Source: Pelolinea sp.
GTDB lineage: Bacteria > Chloroflexota > Anaerolineae > Anaerolineales > Anaerolineaceae
NCBI GenBank assembly: GCA_030655835.1
Contig: JAUSPC010000205.1
Location: 1 to 32,643, forward strand
DNA: 32,643 nt
Direction of reading: 5' to 3'
Part shown: positions 30,957-32,643 of the stretch, piece by piece
Position numbering within the stretch: position 1 is the stretch's first letter
How the letters are laid out: the number at the start of each line of letters is the position of its first letter
Made by a program: the position numbers and the translations under genes
Notes under the pieces: model-generated
What the model was told of the DNA's origin: nothing
The model's input: the letters and a program-made list of their open reading frames with translations, nothing else
Database searches by the model: none

Positions 30957-31703
30957 ATGAATAATGAATCAAAAATAATCAATAAAAGAAGCAAGGTTCC
31001 TTATTATCATCAGTTGTATTGGATCTTTCGAGATAAAATTACTTATGGAGAATTGTCCCCAGGTGACCAAATTCCAACAGAACTAGCATTATCAGAGGAA
31101 TATCAGGTCAGCAGAAACACAATACGTAATATGGTGGATATGTTGGTTAATGAGGGATATTTAATCCGACAGCGGGGAAAGGGTACTTTTATAAAGAAAC
31201 CTTCCTTTGAACAAGGACTCGTGCGAATATTTAATTTCACTGAGGAAATGCAACAAAGGGGTCTTGCACCTAGTTCAAAAGTGATTTCATCAGATATCAT
31301 TCCCGCAACTGAAGAAATTGCGGAATCTCTCAATGTTGAGGCTTATGCAGAATTAGCACAACTAACTAGATTGAGAATAGCTGATGGTGAATCCATTAGC
31401 ATTGAGATTACCCACCTAAACCATTCCTTATGTCCAAATGTTTTGAATTTACATAATTACGACAATGTCTCTCTCAGAAATACACTTCGTGATGATTTCA
31501 ATATTAATATTATGAGGGCAACGCAGAAAATTAAATCAGTAAATGCTTCTCATGAGATAGCAAATCTATTGGAGATTTCTCCGAAATCAGCACTTTTGTT
31601 CATTGAAAGGATTTCGTATACTGATAGAGATATCCCAATTGAATTTCTACAAATATATTATCGTGGTGATCGGTATACTCTCTATAACGAACTCAATGCT
31701 TAG
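30957..31703 (+). CDS. GntR-family (HutC/UTRA) transcriptional regulator
   Basis: 248 residues. The N-terminal winged helix is YYHQLYWIFRDKITYGELSP, PTELALSEEYQVSRNTIRNMV and IRQRGKGTFI, the GntR signature. Residues about 85-245 are a UTRA effector domain (FTEEMQQRGLAPSSKVISSD, ALLFIERISYTDRDIPIEF), typical of HutC-type regulators that sense sugars or sugar phosphates and lose DNA binding on ligand. It lies 78 bases behind the isomerase and is probably co-transcribed. The TTGGTACA motifs in the divergent promoter region are its most likely operators. The start ATG 30957 has only a weak ribosome binding site. Confidence 0.92.
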   Translation: MNNESKIINKRSKVPYYHQLYWIFRDKITYGELSPGDQIPTELALSEEYQVSRNTIRNMVDMLVNEGYLIRQRGKGTFIKKPSFEQGLVRIFNFTEEMQQRGLAPSSKVISSDIIPATEEIAESLNVEAYAELAQLTRLRIADGESISIEITHLNHSLCPNVLNLHNYDNVSLRNTLRDDFNINIMRATQKIKSVNASHEIANLLEISPKSALLFIERISYTDRDIPIEFLQIYYRGDRYTLYNELNA

Positions 31704-31847
31704 ATTGTCAAGTATTTAAACAACCTTATCTTTTTAATACGATGGATTTGTACGTTGAACTTGTCAATCCCCAAATTTAGCACCTCGACAAGTCCCTCGA
31801 ACATATGTTTAAGTATATAATTTTCCTGTTCTATAACTAAACCGCAA

Positions 31848-31865
31848 GTTAAACAAACGTTTAAC
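31848..31865. repeat. Perfect 7-bp inverted repeat
   Basis: GTTAAAC-AAAC-GTTTAAC. It may be an operator or an element end; no gene starts next to it. Confidence 0.5.
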
Positions 31866-31935
31866 CGAGCCCAGAAGGATAAAATCAGTTGATATATTCA
31901 TCCAGAAGCTTAACTCCTTGTCATACAATATTGAC

Positions 31936-31957
31936 CGTGACTGTTTCACGTTTTTTT
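31936..31957 (+). terminator. Probable terminator downstream of the regulator gene
   Basis: CGTGA-CTGTT-TCACG (31936-31950) is a short perfect stem followed directly by TTTTTTT. It is 230 bases after the GntR stop, so it would end any read-through transcript. Confidence 0.6.
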
Positions 31958-32108
31958 CATTGCTCCTGATCGTTTCTGTATTTCTTTCCAACTACCCTAT
32001 TCGCATTTTTATCTCAAGCTGGATTGAGTTAATTGCAATCTTAGCCACTTCCCATTTTATCTAGTCATCCGGGTTTGTGCCGTTTGTCTCGCCGATTGGT
32101 CAAAATGT

Positions 32109-32552
32109 CTACCCCGGCGGTGTCCCTTTCCCTGATCCCAGTCTTTTTTCCACATTGACCTCCCGCAGCGCCCCTTCCAACGCGCTCATGAAACCCTCTC
32201 GCTCGCTTTCTTCTTTCGTGGGCGCCTTCCCCGGCTTTGCGTGCCCCTGCAGTCCCGAGATCCGCAGCACATACATTGCGGTTTTGAGTTTCGTTGGTTC
32301 GTCCCCGTGCACCAGCGCTTTCCGCACCACCTCGATCGCCATCTCAACCAACTCGGTCAATGAGTCCATATGCTTGTCCCGAACCTGCGCCCGCCGTTGC
32401 TGCAGCTCCATGATAAAATCCGCATCCTGGTTCCTCCAACGGCTGATCGTTTGCCGCGCTGCCCCCACCCGCTCCGCGATCTCCCCGTCCGCCATCCCGC
32501 TCAATATCAGGTCAATTACTTTCTCTTGTTTCGGGTTGATAGAACTTTTCAC
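32109..32552 (-). CDS. Helix-turn-helix protein resembling phage small terminase/phBC6A51 family
   Basis: 147 residues. The N-terminal HTH is KQEKVIDLILSGMADGEIAERVGAARQTISRWRN (two parts of the family's LL-x-G-x-x-x-x-E-I-A pattern), followed by a helical segment with LVEMAIEVVRKAL and TKLKTAMYVLRISGLQ, the usual second conserved block of this small-terminase-like group. The tail is charged and probably disordered. The start is GTG 32552 with GGGAGG just upstream. The gene is clearly GC-richer than the preceding 15 kb, which suggests transfer, possibly from a phage. No other phage gene is in the window; it may be the edge of a prophage remnant or an isolated cargo gene. Confidence 0.8.
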   Translation of the reverse strand: MKSSINPKQEKVIDLILSGMADGEIAERVGAARQTISRWRNQDADFIMELQQRRAQVRDKHMDSLTELVEMAIEVVRKALVHGDEPTKLKTAMYVLRISGLQGHAKPGKAPTKEESEREGFMSALEGALREVNVEKRLGSGKGTPPG

Positions 32553-32643
32553 TATTCCTCCCTTTCTTTTCCATTTATCATAAGGAAAAATAAACAGATA
32601 TACAACCTGTTAAAAGCGGAATCCCCCTTTCTATCACCCCTCC

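Larger units (their letters stand above)
31704..32108. other. Non-coding stretch with inverted repeats
   Basis: About 400 bases without a supported gene. Seen are an inverted repeat ACTTGTC/GACAAGT (31759-31765 and 31787-31793), a second GTTAAAC/GTTTAAC (31848-31854 and 31859-31865) and a terminator at 31936. No family homology was recognised. Confidence 0.6.

Overview
This window looks like chromosomal DNA of an anaerobic, moderately low-GC Chloroflexota bacterium, probably Anaerolineae. This is inferred from gene content (MtmB-superfamily methyltransferase, DUF2779, GH4, split transketolase, short dispersed palindromic repeats of the GCGAAG type) and is not proven. No rRNA, tRNA or CRISPR array was seen. 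Layout: (1) 1-2.7 kb: the 3' end of an IS30-type transposase, then a sugar aminotransferase and a GH4-like NAD enzyme in one operon, closed by a terminator. (2) 2.8-9.3 kb: housekeeping and accessory genes, including a DMT exporter with a small hypothetical, a 60-aa protein, a Cof-type HAD phosphatase, a full-length monomethylamine-methyltransferase (MtmB) homologue without a pyrrolysine codon, two tandem nucleoside phosphorylases, and a membrane-anchored rhodanese interrupted by an in-frame UGA. (3) 9.4-16.6 kb: an ICMT-like membrane methyltransferase, a DUF2779 nuclease-like protein, a decayed pirin gene behind an ABM-like protein, a lipoprotein, an RmlD-like reductase, a second DMT transporter and a 218-aa hypothetical. 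(4) 16.6-17.7 kb: about 1.1 kb of gene-free repeat DNA with a 173-bp unit in two tandem copies and a string of short hairpins. (5) 17.7-31.7 kb: a sugar or cyclitol catabolic locus. Ten genes on the minus strand (Gfo/Idh dehydrogenase, PfkB kinase, two transketolase halves, SAF-domain dehydrogenase, two TIM-barrel isomerases, and ABC binding protein, ATPase and permease) diverge from a fucose/arabinose-isomerase-like gene and a GntR/UTRA regulator on the plus strand. (6) 31.7-32.6 kb: a short spacer and a GC-richer phage-terminase-like HTH gene.

How the catabolic locus should work: the RbsABC-type transporter imports a ring or chain polyol/sugar, two NAD(P) dehydrogenases and three isomerase/epimerase-type enzymes remodel it, PfkB phosphorylates it and the two-subunit transketolase moves a C2 unit into central metabolism. 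The toolset resembles inositol catabolism (IolG/E/C/D logic) with a transketolase in the TPP-enzyme slot; the substrate cannot be read from sequence. Control is visible: back-to-back TTGATT-N17-TATAAT and TTGCTT-N17-TATAAT promoters, each with a TTGGTACA-type motif just downstream, the likely GntR operator. Inside the operon the binding-protein gene has hairpins on both sides and an 11-base perfect anti-SD match with no start codon, suggesting selective mRNA stabilisation.

The most interesting signals are the UGA-interrupted rhodanese, whose reading frame continues with intact rhodanese sequence and carries a SECIS-like hairpin just after the UGA (probable selenoprotein); the non-pyrrolysine MtmB homologue; the split-transketolase sugar locus; the orphan Shine-Dalgarno; and the structured 173-bp tandem repeat.
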